NCBI GenBank assembly: GCA_017656385.1
Contig: JACDNX010000007.1
Coordinates: 1-64,000 of the forward strand
Direction of reading: 5' to 3'
Source: Thermodesulfobacterium sp.
GTDB lineage: Bacteria > Desulfobacterota > Thermodesulfobacteria > Thermodesulfobacteriales > Thermodesulfobacteriaceae
Length of the DNA stretch: 64,000 bases
In this document: positions 9,364 to 16,416 of the stretch, one piece after another
Numbering within the stretch: position 1 is the stretch's first letter
How the letters are laid out: each line of letters starts with the position of its first letter
Translations under genes and position numbers: made by a program
The notes under the pieces: generated by a model
Database searches by the model: none
Seen by the model: only the letters and a program-made list of their open reading frames with translations
What the model was told of the DNA's origin: nothing

Positions 9364-10089
9364 ATGAGAAAAGTAATTATTATTCCCGCAAGGTATGGTT
9401 CTACAAGATTTCCTGGTAAACCTTTAGCATTGCTTTGGGGTAAAACAATAATTCAACATGTATATGAAAGGGCTTTAGCTTCAGAAATTTCAGAAATATA
9501 TGTAGCTACAGATGACAAAAGAATTTTTGATGAAGTAACGAGCTTTGGAGGTAAAGCAATTTTAACTGGTAAAGAACACACCTGTGGCACAGAAAGAGTT
9601 GCTGAAGCTTCTAATATTTTAGGGCTTGATGATGAAGATTTGATAATTAATTTGCAGGGTGATCAGCCTCTTTTTCCATCTGAGTATTTTTCTTTACTCG
9701 TAAAACCTTTGCTTTTTTCTTCTGATATTCACATAAGCACCCTTGCAACTCCTATAAAGAGTTTAAAAGACCTTGAAAATCCAAATAAGGTAAAAGTAGT
9801 GCTTGATAAAGAGGGTAGGGCACTTTATTTTTCAAGGTCCCCAATTCCTTACTTTATGCCACCTGGTAAAGAACCTTTTTATTTAAAACATATAGGAGTT
9901 TATGCATACACTAAAGGATTTTTAGATAAATTTATTAATCTTCCTCAAGGAGAGCTGGAGAAATCTGAAAGGCTTGAACAGTTGAGAGCATTGGAGCACG
10001 GTTATAAAATAGCTGTAACGGTGGTTCCTAAGGATGTTCCAGAGGTTGATACCCCAGAAGATTTGGAATACATAAAAACTTTAAAATAG
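9364..10089 (+). CDS. kdsB: 3-deoxy-manno-octulosonate cytidylyltransferase
   Basis: Activates Kdo with CTP to form CMP-Kdo for lipid A inner-core assembly. The 241-aa protein has the nucleotide-binding N-terminus 'IIPARYGSTRFPGKPLA', 'IYVATDDKRI', 'INLQGDQPLF' and 'LYFSRSPIPY', all diagnostic of KdsB. The ATG at 9364 has no clear ribosome site. It shares a 120-nt divergent intergenic region with infB. The matching transferase waaA lies at 37510-38775, so the two Kdo genes are unlinked. Confidence 0.96.
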   Translation: MRKVIIIPARYGSTRFPGKPLALLWGKTIIQHVYERALASEISEIYVATDDKRIFDEVTSFGGKAILTGKEHTCGTERVAEASNILGLDDEDLIINLQGDQPLFPSEYFSLLVKPLLFSSDIHISTLATPIKSLKDLENPNKVKVVLDKEGRALYFSRSPIPYFMPPGKEPFYLKHIGVYAYTKGFLDKFINLPQGELEKSERLEQLRALEHGYKIAVTVVPKDVPEVDTPEDLEYIKTLK

Positions 10090-10098
10090 GGGTAAAAG

Positions 10099-10905
10099 AT
10101 GAAAAGAGAACCAGCTGTAGCAGGATATTTTTATAGTAATAATCCACAGGAACTTAAATTTCACCTATCAACTCTTGTTGTTTTTAGAGAAAATAGGATA
10201 AAAGCTAAAGGTGTGATTGTTCCTCATGCAGGTTATATGTATTCTGGATGGGTGGCAGGAAAAGTTTATGGAAGCATAGTTCCTCCTGAAATAGCTATAA
10301 TAATAGGTCCAAATCATACAGGATTAGGAGAAAGGGCATCTGTATTTAATGGAGACTCCTTCATTACCCCTCTTGGTGAAGTGCTGGTTGAAAAAGAATT
10401 GGTAGAGGCCCTGGTAAAAGAAGTGCCTTTTCTTTCTAAGGATGTGATGGCACATCTTCACGAGCATTCCATAGAAGTTCAAGTTCCCTTCCTTCAATAT
10501 ATAAACCCACAAATAAAAATAATTCCTATATGTTTGAGTGAAATGAACTTAGAAGAAAATATGAGTCTGGGAAAAGGGATAGCAGAAGTAGTAAAAAAAC
10601 ATCCTGATAAGGATATTTTAATAGTTGGAAGCAGTGATTTTAGTCATTATGTGCCTCATGAAACTGCCAAGGAAAAAGATATGATGGCTATAAAAAAAAT
10701 ACTTGAGCTTTCAGAAGAGGACTTTTTTAAACTGGTTTTAGAGGAAAGACTTAGTATCTGTGGGTATAATCCTATAGCAGTTACTATTAGTGCCTGTAAA
10801 AATTTGGGAGCAGAAAAAGCAGAACTGATAGAATATATGACCTCAGGAGATGTGATAAAGGATTATTCTTCTGTGGTTGGTTATGCAGGTATAATAATTT
10901 ATTAA
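10099..10905 (+). CDS. MEMO1-family protein (AmmeMemoRadiSam system protein B)
   Basis: A 268-aa protein of the MEMO family, distantly related to class III extradiol dioxygenases. The metal-ligand candidates are retained: 'VPHAGYMYSG' (His43), 'GPNHTG' (His73) and the late 'SSDFSHYVPHE'. In many prokaryotes MEMO is encoded beside an AMMECR1-domain gene and a radical SAM gene. Neither is next to it here, where it sits between kdsB and gltX with 9- and 20-nt gaps. Its reaction in bacteria is not settled. Confidence 0.88.
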   Translation: MKREPAVAGYFYSNNPQELKFHLSTLVVFRENRIKAKGVIVPHAGYMYSGWVAGKVYGSIVPPEIAIIIGPNHTGLGERASVFNGDSFITPLGEVLVEKELVEALVKEVPFLSKDVMAHLHEHSIEVQVPFLQYINPQIKIIPICLSEMNLEENMSLGKGIAEVVKKHPDKDILIVGSSDFSHYVPHETAKEKDMMAIKKILELSEEDFFKLVLEERLSICGYNPIAVTISACKNLGAEKAELIEYMTSGDVIKDYSSVVGYAGIIIY

Positions 10906-10925
10906 AGAATGGAGGTGGATCTGCA

Positions 10926-12314
10926 ATGGTTGTAACCAGGTTTCCTCCCAGTCCTACAGGACATTTACATCTGGGTGGAGCAAGAACAGCTTTATTTAAC
11001 TGGTTATTTACAAGGCATAATAGAGGTAAATTTATACTTCGGTTTGAAGACACAGATAGAGAAAGATCTAAACAGGAATATGTGGATTCTATTATAGAAG
11101 CTTTAAAGTGGCTTGGACTTGACTGGGATGAAGGTCCCTATTTTCAGAGTAAAAGATTAGAGATTTATCAAAGTTATGCTCAGAAACTTTTTGAAGAAGG
11201 TAAGGCATATTATTGTGAATGCCCGAAAGAAATTTTGGAAAAGAAAAGAAAAGAAAGGTTAGAAAAAGGTCTTAAACCAAGATATGACGGCACTTGCAGA
11301 GATAAAAAATTGGGACCAGGTGAGGGCAGAGTTTTAAGAATTAAAGCACCTGAAATAGGAGAAATAGTTTTTGAAGATTTACTAAGAGGAAAAATTGTTT
11401 TTCCAGCAGAAGAGATAGATGATTTTATTATTCTTCGTTCAGACGGAACACCCACCTACCACTTTGCAGTAGTGATAGATGATATAACAATGGGAATCAC
11501 TCATGTTATAAGAGGAGATGATCACATTTCTAATACTCCAAAGCAACTTCTCATTTATAAAGCCCTTGAGGTTGATCCACCAGAGTTTGCTCACATTCCT
11601 ATGGTTCTTGGATCTGACGGAGCAAGACTTTCTAAAAGACACGGTGCTAAATCTATACTTGAATACAGAGACGTAGGCTTTTTACCAAAAGCTCTCCTTA
11701 ACTATCTTGCCCGTCTTGGCTGGGGATATGGAGATCAAGAATATTTTACAGTTGAAGAACTTATAGAAAAATTTGATTTAAAAAGCATTAACCTTTCTCC
11801 AGCACGATTTGATCAGGATAAACTCTTAGCCATAAATGCTTACTGGATTAAAAATAGTGATAATAAGTATTTATTGGAGCACCTTAAATATTTTCTTAGA
11901 GGCTACGATTTAGGTAAATTTTCAGAAGAATATCTCCTTTCTGCTATAGAAACTGTAAAAACAAGGAGTAAAACCTTGGTTGAAATGGCTGAAATGATAG
12001 AGTTTTACTTGGTAGAAGAGGTTAGCTACGATTTAGATGGAGCTAAAAAGTTTTTGGTTCCAGAAATAAAACCTTTACTTCAAAAAATTGGAGAGGATTT
12101 AAAAAATTTACCTCTGGATGAGAAAAGATTGGAAGAATACTTTAGAAATCTTGCTGAGGAGTCTGGTGTAAAACTCAAAAATATTGCTCAAGCTGTAAGA
12201 GTTGCTTTAACTGGCAGAACTGTAAGTCCTGGACTTTTTGAGATTATAAAAGTTTTAGGAAAAGAAAAAGTTGAAAAAAGACTTAAAAAAGCTATAGAGT
12301 TTATAAGAACTTAA
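10926..12314 (+). CDS. gltX: Glutamyl-tRNA synthetase
   Basis: Charges tRNA-Glu with glutamate (possibly also tRNA-Gln if the cell uses the transamidation route, which cannot be judged here). The 462-aa class I synthetase has the HIGH-type signature HLHLGGA at 13-19 and a KMSKS-type loop around RLSKR (234-238). Cys97, Cys99, Tyr120 and Cys124 form a likely zinc-binding insert like that of E. coli GluRS. A C-terminal helical anticodon-binding domain follows. The ATG has a strong GGAGGTGG ribosome site. It is the last protein gene of the kdsB run and is followed by tRNA-Pro. Confidence 0.97.
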   Translation: MVVTRFPPSPTGHLHLGGARTALFNWLFTRHNRGKFILRFEDTDRERSKQEYVDSIIEALKWLGLDWDEGPYFQSKRLEIYQSYAQKLFEEGKAYYCECPKEILEKKRKERLEKGLKPRYDGTCRDKKLGPGEGRVLRIKAPEIGEIVFEDLLRGKIVFPAEEIDDFIILRSDGTPTYHFAVVIDDITMGITHVIRGDDHISNTPKQLLIYKALEVDPPEFAHIPMVLGSDGARLSKRHGAKSILEYRDVGFLPKALLNYLARLGWGYGDQEYFTVEELIEKFDLKSINLSPARFDQDKLLAINAYWIKNSDNKYLLEHLKYFLRGYDLGKFSEEYLLSAIETVKTRSKTLVEMAEMIEFYLVEEVSYDLDGAKKFLVPEIKPLLQKIGEDLKNLPLDEKRLEEYFRNLAEESGVKLKNIAQAVRVALTGRTVSPGLFEIIKVLGKEKVEKRLKKAIEFIRT

Positions 12315-12342
12315 CAATATACAAAACTTACTCTTAAAAAGC

Positions 12343-12370
12343 TTGTAATTTACAAAAAACTTTTTATAAT
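12343..12370 (+). promoter_or_regulatory. Promoter of tRNA-Pro
   Basis: TTGTAA (12343-12348), a 16-nt spacer and a perfect TATAAT (12365-12370) precede the tRNA 5' end by 16 nt. Transcription would begin around 12377. This makes tRNA-Pro independent of gltX. Confidence 0.6.
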
Positions 12371-12386
12371 TATTTTTAGATTTAAA

Positions 12387-12460
12387 CGGGGCGTAGCGCA
12401 GCCTGGAAGCGCACCTGCCTTGGGAGCAGGGGGTCGGAGGTTCAAATCCTCTCGCCCCGA
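12387..12460 (+). tRNA. tRNA-Pro (UGG anticodon)
   Basis: A 74-nt cloverleaf folds by eye. The acceptor stem is CGGGGCG/CGCCCCG with discriminator A. The anticodon stem is CCTGC/GCAGG, with loop CTTGGGA giving anticodon TGG. The T arm is GGAGG-TTCAAAT-CCTCT. The 3' CCA is not encoded (the gene is followed by TTTT), so it must be added by tRNA nucleotidyltransferase. Confidence 0.96.
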
Positions 12461-12548
12461 TTTTCAAAGGATTTCTAAAAAATTCTAATCTTTTCAAAAG
12501 AGGAAGCTCTAAAAAACTTCTTTTAAAAATTTATATCAAATTTTCTGC

Positions 12549-12577
12549 TTGTTTTATAAAATTAGATATCTTATAAT
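12549..12577 (+). promoter_or_regulatory. Promoter of the mntA-hepT locus (near-leaderless)
   Basis: TTGTTT (12549-12554), a 17-nt spacer and a perfect TATAAT (12572-12577) place the start of transcription about 12584. That is only about 2 nt before the mntA ATG at 12586, so the mRNA would be essentially leaderless, and no ribosome site is visible. The box match is good; the leaderless reading is inference. Confidence 0.5.
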
Positions 12578-12585
12578 TAAAAATT

Positions 12586-13041
12586 ATGATGGTTAAAGAA
12601 AAATGGAAAAAAACAAAACCTTTAAAATTTTCTACTAAAGAAGCCGTAAATAAGTTTTTAGAGATCGTTAGTAAGGACAGAAGGATTTTAGTAGCATATC
12701 TTTTCGGTTCCCGCGCAAAAGAAACCGAAAATTTAGACTCTGATATAGATTTTGCCATTTATACCTCTATGGATTTTTCCTTTGAAGATTGTCTGCTTTT
12801 GAGGAGTGATTTAAGTTTAATTTTAAAAACAGATAGATTCAATCTTCTCTGGATGAATGTTGCTGACCCTATAATTAAATTTGCTATAATAAAAGAAGGA
12901 AAATGTATTTTTTATAGAGATGATGAAATTCTTAATATGTTTGAAATGAAAATTAGAAAGGAGTTTTATGATTATTGTATAAGACAGAAAAAGAGGCTGA
13001 AATTGAGAAAAAATGGTGTTCAAAGAAAGCACACTTCTTAG
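12586..13041 (+). CDS. mntA: MNT-type nucleotidyltransferase, antitoxin MntA
   Basis: A 151-aa minimal nucleotidyltransferase. The active-site signature GSRAKETENLDSDID (from Gly41; metal-binding Asp53 and Asp55) matches the family's GSxARx...SDxD motif. In studied MntA/HepT pairs the antitoxin transfers AMP from ATP to a tyrosine of the HEPN toxin and inactivates it. Consecutive ATGs at 12586 and 12589 are possible starts. It overlaps hepT by 29 nt. The family and pairing are clear from sequence; the AMPylation chemistry is inferred from homologues. Confidence 0.9.
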   Translation: MMVKEKWKKTKPLKFSTKEAVNKFLEIVSKDRRILVAYLFGSRAKETENLDSDIDFAIYTSMDFSFEDCLLLRSDLSLILKTDRFNLLWMNVADPIIKFAIIKEGKCIFYRDDEILNMFEMKIRKEFYDYCIRQKKRLKLRKNGVQRKHTS

Positions 13042-13438
13042 AAAATGGGAAAAACTTAATGAATATTTTAATGATCTTTATACTTTTAAAGATCTATCTT
13101 TATCTGAATATTTAAAACAAAAAAATACTAAATATGTGGTAGAGCGATTATTATTTTTAATTGCTGAAACTATTTTAGATTTTTTAGAACATATTTTGGC
13201 TTCTAAATTTGCTGTGGTAAGTGAAAGTTATGAAGATATCATTAAAAATGCTATGAAATGTGAAATTATAACCGAGAATCTCTACAAAGACTTAAAAGGA
13301 CTCGGAAGTTTTAGAAATATTTTAGCTCATGAATATTTAGAATTAAACGATGAACATGTTTATCAAAATATGAAAAAAATGATAGAAATTTCTGACAAAG
13401 TTTTAAAAGAGCTTAAAGATCAAATTTTTATGATATGA
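13013..13438 (+). CDS. hepT: HEPN-domain RNase toxin HepT
   Basis: A 141-aa alpha-helical HEPN (DUF86-like) protein. It carries the RX4HXY motif as RNILAHEY (Arg101, His106, Tyr108); Arg and His form the RNase site in characterised HepT toxins, and the Tyr is the residue AMPylated by MntA. The gene overlaps mntA by 29 nt at its start and the next small gene by 4 nt at its end, so all three are probably co-translated. The intact motif suggests the toxin is functional. Confidence 0.88.
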   Translation: MVFKESTLLRKWEKLNEYFNDLYTFKDLSLSEYLKQKNTKYVVERLLFLIAETILDFLEHILASKFAVVSESYEDIIKNAMKCEIITENLYKDLKGLGSFRNILAHEYLELNDEHVYQNMKKMIEISDKVLKELKDQIFMI

Positions 13439-13746
13439 TTGATAAGGAAGTATTTTTGAAATTTATACTTAAAAAAGTAGAAAAGCTTCCTGTGGGACAT
13501 TATTTAGATATAAGAACTTATAAAAGGAATAGAAGTGTGCTTTTAATAAAAGAAGGTGAAGATTTTTTCAGGATAATTGAAAATGGGTTTTATCAGAATG
13601 AATTTAAAAGTTCTTTTAAAGAATTGAAAAAGGTTTTTAAAAAACTCTTAAAAACAGAGTTTCCCCGTAGTCATAAAATCAGAGTTTATAATATGGGAGA
13701 ATACAAAGAAGCCGAAGCAAAGAAAATAAAAAGAAAAAAGTTATGA
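13435..13746 (+). CDS. Unknown 103-aa basic protein coupled to the MntA/HepT pair
   Basis: I do not recognise this family with certainty. The ATG overlaps the hepT stop (ATGA), and the frame is open for 103 codons. The product has a central 'LPVGHYLDIRTYKRNRS' stretch followed by 'VLLIKEGEDFFRIIENGF', which looks like a small mixed alpha/beta domain. The C-terminus is strongly basic (AKKIKRKKL). Lys/Arg richness suggests nucleic acid binding, but that is inference. It could be a third component of the toxin-antitoxin module or simply a co-transcribed housekeeping gene. Confidence 0.7.
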   Translation: MIDKEVFLKFILKKVEKLPVGHYLDIRTYKRNRSVLLIKEGEDFFRIIENGFYQNEFKSSFKELKKVFKKLLKTEFPRSHKIRVYNMGEYKEAEAKKIKRKKL

Positions 13747-13756
13747 AAGATTTTAA

Positions 13757-15535
13757 TTATAAATGTGTTTTTATCTTGTTTTTACCATCCCTTTTAGCTT
13801 CATAGGCAAGTTTATCTGCTAAATCTAATATTTCATTTATTTCTTTTGTTCCATCAATTTCAACAAGACCTATACTTACACTTGCTTTGATTTTATTAGA
13901 ATTGATATTAATCTCAGATTTTTCTAAATTTTCAAGAATTCGTTGTGCTATTTTTATTCCGCAGTCTTTATTACAATGATTTAAAATTACTACAAATTCA
14001 TCTCCTCCCCAACGAGCTGCTATATCTTCTTTTCTGAGATTTTCTTCTATAATTCTGGCAACTGTTTTTAAAACTTCGTCTCCTGCTAAATGACCATAAG
14101 TATCATTTACAATTTTTAAATTGTCACAATCTATAAAAAGCAGAGAAAAAATTTCGCCCCTTTTTGAAGCTGCTACAGTTCTTTCTAAGACATCCTCAAA
14201 ATATCTGCGATTGTAAAGATTGGTTAGAAAATCATGAGTAGCCAAGTTAAAAAGTTCCTCTTCCTTTACTTTAATTTTAGTTATGTTCTGACCAATTAAA
14301 AGGTATAAATTTTCATGAACTTGGATTGTCCGAAAGGAAAACCAAGTATCTTTAATCTGGATTTCATTAGTTATATTCACTGGTGATTTTAACTTTTTAA
14401 TTTTTTTCAAGAAGTTTTTAATTAGAAATTTAAGTTCTTCAGAATTGAAATATCTTGTTGCAAGCACATTTTTGAAAAGAATATTTTCATTTCTGTCAAA
14501 AAGTAAAATTAAGTTTTCGGTTTTCTCAGCAATAGCTGTATAGATTTTTTCTCTTATAGAGAGCTCTTCCAGAGCTTTATTTATAGTCACAGCTAAATTT
14601 TTATATTCCTTGGTAGGATATTGAGAGGAAAGCTTTGATTTTCTTCTCTTTTTTACTTGGTCAATCTCCTTTAGTAAATTCTGCAAAGGATTGAAAAAGT
14701 ATTTTTCAAATAAGAAAATTATAACTAAACTAAATATTAGAAATATACTTAGGTGAGTAATAATTAAAATAGAAATAATAGATTTAATTAAAAATTTTTC
14801 TACAGGATAGAATACTTTAATTTTTAGAGTTTTATTGTTTAAAAATTGTGGTTTTTCTAATACTATTTCATCAAACCCTACTTTTAAAAATACAAGATCT
14901 TCGGAGGAGCCGGAAGACCTAAGGATTTGAAAATTTTTTATTTCAAGTAGATTTGATAAATATTTCTTCTCTTCTGATGTTAAAAACTTACCCATAAAAA
15001 TATAACCTTTTTTTGGACCTGTATAATCTGACTTTAAAATAGGATAAACTGCTACCATAAGAGGTTTGTCCATAAAGAATGTTAATTTTTTAATACTGGA
15101 CAGATTTTTATTTGAAAGTTCTTTAACTAAAAAATTAACAAAAGTTAAAAGCTCTTTATTAACATAAATTTTTTCAGTATCTTTATCAAAAAGCCCTCCA
15201 GCTTTAATCTTTCCGTCTAAATAGGTGTAAATAAGAAAATCTATTTTAAGATTGGGGAAAATATCGGGAGTAAGATTAGAACTTACAAAATCTGGATTTT
15301 TGTCCTGCATAAAAAGGTAAGCATCATCCCAGGCTCCCCAATCTTTTGCAAGACCATAGAGATTGTTCAATTCTTTTGTAAAATAAATTTCAACATTTTT
15401 TACAACATTTTTCGCTGCTTCTTTTTCTAAGGATAAAAAGGCTTCCTTTAAAGAGTGGTAAAATATAAAGTTACCAATTGTTAGAAAAAAAGCAGCTATA
15501 ATTAAGACTAAAGTGTAAAATTTCTTCAAAGTCAT
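13757..15535 (-). CDS. Membrane diguanylate cyclase (CHASE4-HAMP/PAS-GGDEF)
   Basis: A 592-aa sensor that likely makes cyclic di-GMP in response to an extracytoplasmic signal. An N-terminal membrane helix (about 7-27) is followed by a periplasmic CHASE4 domain with the hallmark DWGAWDDAYLF (65-75). A second membrane helix comes near 255-275, then a HAMP-like linker and a degenerate PAS-like region. The C-terminal GGDEF domain contains 'HDFLTNLYNRRYF', 'LFIDCDNLKIVNDTYGHLAG' and RWGGDEF. An RxxD inhibitory site (RKED) lies exactly five residues before GGDEF, so product feedback is probable. No EAL domain is fused. It diverges from the archaemetzincin gene and converges on the toxin-antitoxin locus with a 10-nt gap. 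Confidence 0.92.
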   Translation of the reverse strand: MTLKKFYTLVLIIAAFFLTIGNFIFYHSLKEAFLSLEKEAAKNVVKNVEIYFTKELNNLYGLAKDWGAWDDAYLFMQDKNPDFVSSNLTPDIFPNLKIDFLIYTYLDGKIKAGGLFDKDTEKIYVNKELLTFVNFLVKELSNKNLSSIKKLTFFMDKPLMVAVYPILKSDYTGPKKGYIFMGKFLTSEEKKYLSNLLEIKNFQILRSSGSSEDLVFLKVGFDEIVLEKPQFLNNKTLKIKVFYPVEKFLIKSIISILIITHLSIFLIFSLVIIFLFEKYFFNPLQNLLKEIDQVKKRRKSKLSSQYPTKEYKNLAVTINKALEELSIREKIYTAIAEKTENLILLFDRNENILFKNVLATRYFNSEELKFLIKNFLKKIKKLKSPVNITNEIQIKDTWFSFRTIQVHENLYLLIGQNITKIKVKEEELFNLATHDFLTNLYNRRYFEDVLERTVAASKRGEIFSLLFIDCDNLKIVNDTYGHLAGDEVLKTVARIIEENLRKEDIAARWGGDEFVVILNHCNKDCGIKIAQRILENLEKSEININSNKIKASVSIGLVEIDGTKEINEILDLADKLAYEAKRDGKNKIKTHL

Positions 15536-15606
15536 AGCTAAAAATTTAAAATTTTTGATAGTAGATTACCAAAAAATTTGGTTTTGAAAAGTAAAATAAA
15601 TTTGTC

Positions 15607-15639
15607 TTGACAACAAATTTGTTTTATTAAAAATATTTT
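15607..15639 (+). promoter_or_regulatory. Weak promoter candidate upstream of the archaemetzincin gene
   Basis: A perfect TTGACA lies at 15607-15612, but no good -10 box occurs at 16-18 nt. The nearest TATTTT (15634-15639) is 21 nt away and overlaps the first palindromic repeat. The -35 alone makes a promoter plausible but not secure. Confidence 0.3.
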
Positions 15640-15665
15640 ATTTAATAAAATTTTATTTAATAAAA
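15636..15665. repeat. Tandem pair of near-palindromic 15-bp repeats
   Basis: TTTTATTTAATAAAA occurs twice back to back (15636-15650 and 15651-15665), identical in all 15 positions. Each copy is itself an inverted repeat apart from the central base. The pair ends 20 nt before the archaemetzincin ATG. It could be a double operator or simply slipped AT-rich DNA. Confidence 0.6.
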
Positions 15666-15685
15666 TTTCAATTTTGGTTCAAAAA

Positions 15686-16231
15686 ATGGACAAAATTTTT
15701 ATTAAATTTGTTTTTTGCAATTTAAAAGAAGAACAACTAAAAAAATTGAGGGAGCATCTTGCAGATGTTTATTTTTCAGAGCTGGATGTATCCTATTTTT
15801 TCTTTGACATAGCCAGAGCTTATAATTTCAAGAGAAATCAGTATTTGGCAGATATTATACTCAGAGAGGCGGAAAGATTTAAGAAAAATCCTCAAGAAAA
15901 GTGGCTTCTTGTGGTAGATGTAGATCTTTATGCTTCTGGTTTAAATTTCATTTTTGGTCAGGCAGATCCAAGATCAGGAATAGGAATAATTTCTTTAACA
16001 AGGTTAAAACCTGAATTTTACAAACAAAAACCAGATGAAAAACTTTTTTTAGAAAGGATTTTAAAAGAGGCTACCCATGAATTAGGTCATCTTTTTTATC
16101 TGCCTCATTGTGAAAATCCTGAATGTGTAATGAGTTTTTCTAATTCTATTTTAGATACAGATAAAAAAGATAGTTACTTATGTTTAACTTGCAAACATAT
16201 TTTAAGAGTCTATAGAGGGATAAAAACTTAA
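15686..16231 (+). CDS. Archaemetzincin-like zinc metalloprotease (atypical zinc site)
   Basis: A 181-aa protein of the archaemetzincin (AmzA) family. The C-terminal signature is mostly intact: HELGHLFYLPHC with Zn-binding histidines, then 'ENPECVMSFSNS' (the Met-turn) and 'CLTCKHIL', giving the family's second four-Cys zinc site. The family pattern HExxHxxGxxHC has Tyr here in place of the conserved Gly (codon tat). The frame is open from a TTG at 15674, but I chose the ATG at 15686 as the conventional start; neither has a clear ribosome site. Substrates of bacterial archaemetzincins are unknown. It stands alone between the diguanylate cyclase and the cytochrome operon. Confidence 0.85.
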   Translation: MDKIFIKFVFCNLKEEQLKKLREHLADVYFSELDVSYFFFDIARAYNFKRNQYLADIILREAERFKKNPQEKWLLVVDVDLYASGLNFIFGQADPRSGIGIISLTRLKPEFYKQKPDEKLFLERILKEATHELGHLFYLPHCENPECVMSFSNSILDTDKKDSYLCLTCKHILRVYRGIKT

Positions 16232-16305
16232 AAATTTATATAAATTAGAAAAAATCAAAATAAAATTGCTAAAAACTAAAATTTATTTATAAAAAAAAGC
16301 GAAAT

Positions 16306-16347
16306 CTTAAATTTATTTTTCTTGACAAAAATTTAAGTTTTTATAAA
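16306..16347 (+). promoter_or_regulatory. Promoter and overlapping inverted repeat of the cytochrome operon
   Basis: TTGACA (16322-16327) is followed 14 nt later by TATAAA (16342-16347), a shorter spacer than usual. A perfect 9-bp inverted repeat, CTTAAATTT (16306-16314) and AAATTTAAG (16329-16337), encloses the -35 box in its 14-nt centre. That is where a repressor or activator site would lie. The leader to the ATG at 16417 is about 60 nt and ends in a strong AGGAAGGAGGAG ribosome site. Confidence 0.45.
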
Positions 16348-16416
16348 GATTTTATTTATCAGATTCTGTTAAAATGATAGTGGTGTATTTTTTACTACTT
16401 CAGGAAGGAGGAGAGG

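Noticed and set aside
12255-12497. An 80-codon minus-strand frame across tRNA-Pro
   Set aside because: It runs antisense to the tRNA and the end of gltX; the resemblance of such frames to 'proteins' is a common tRNA artefact.
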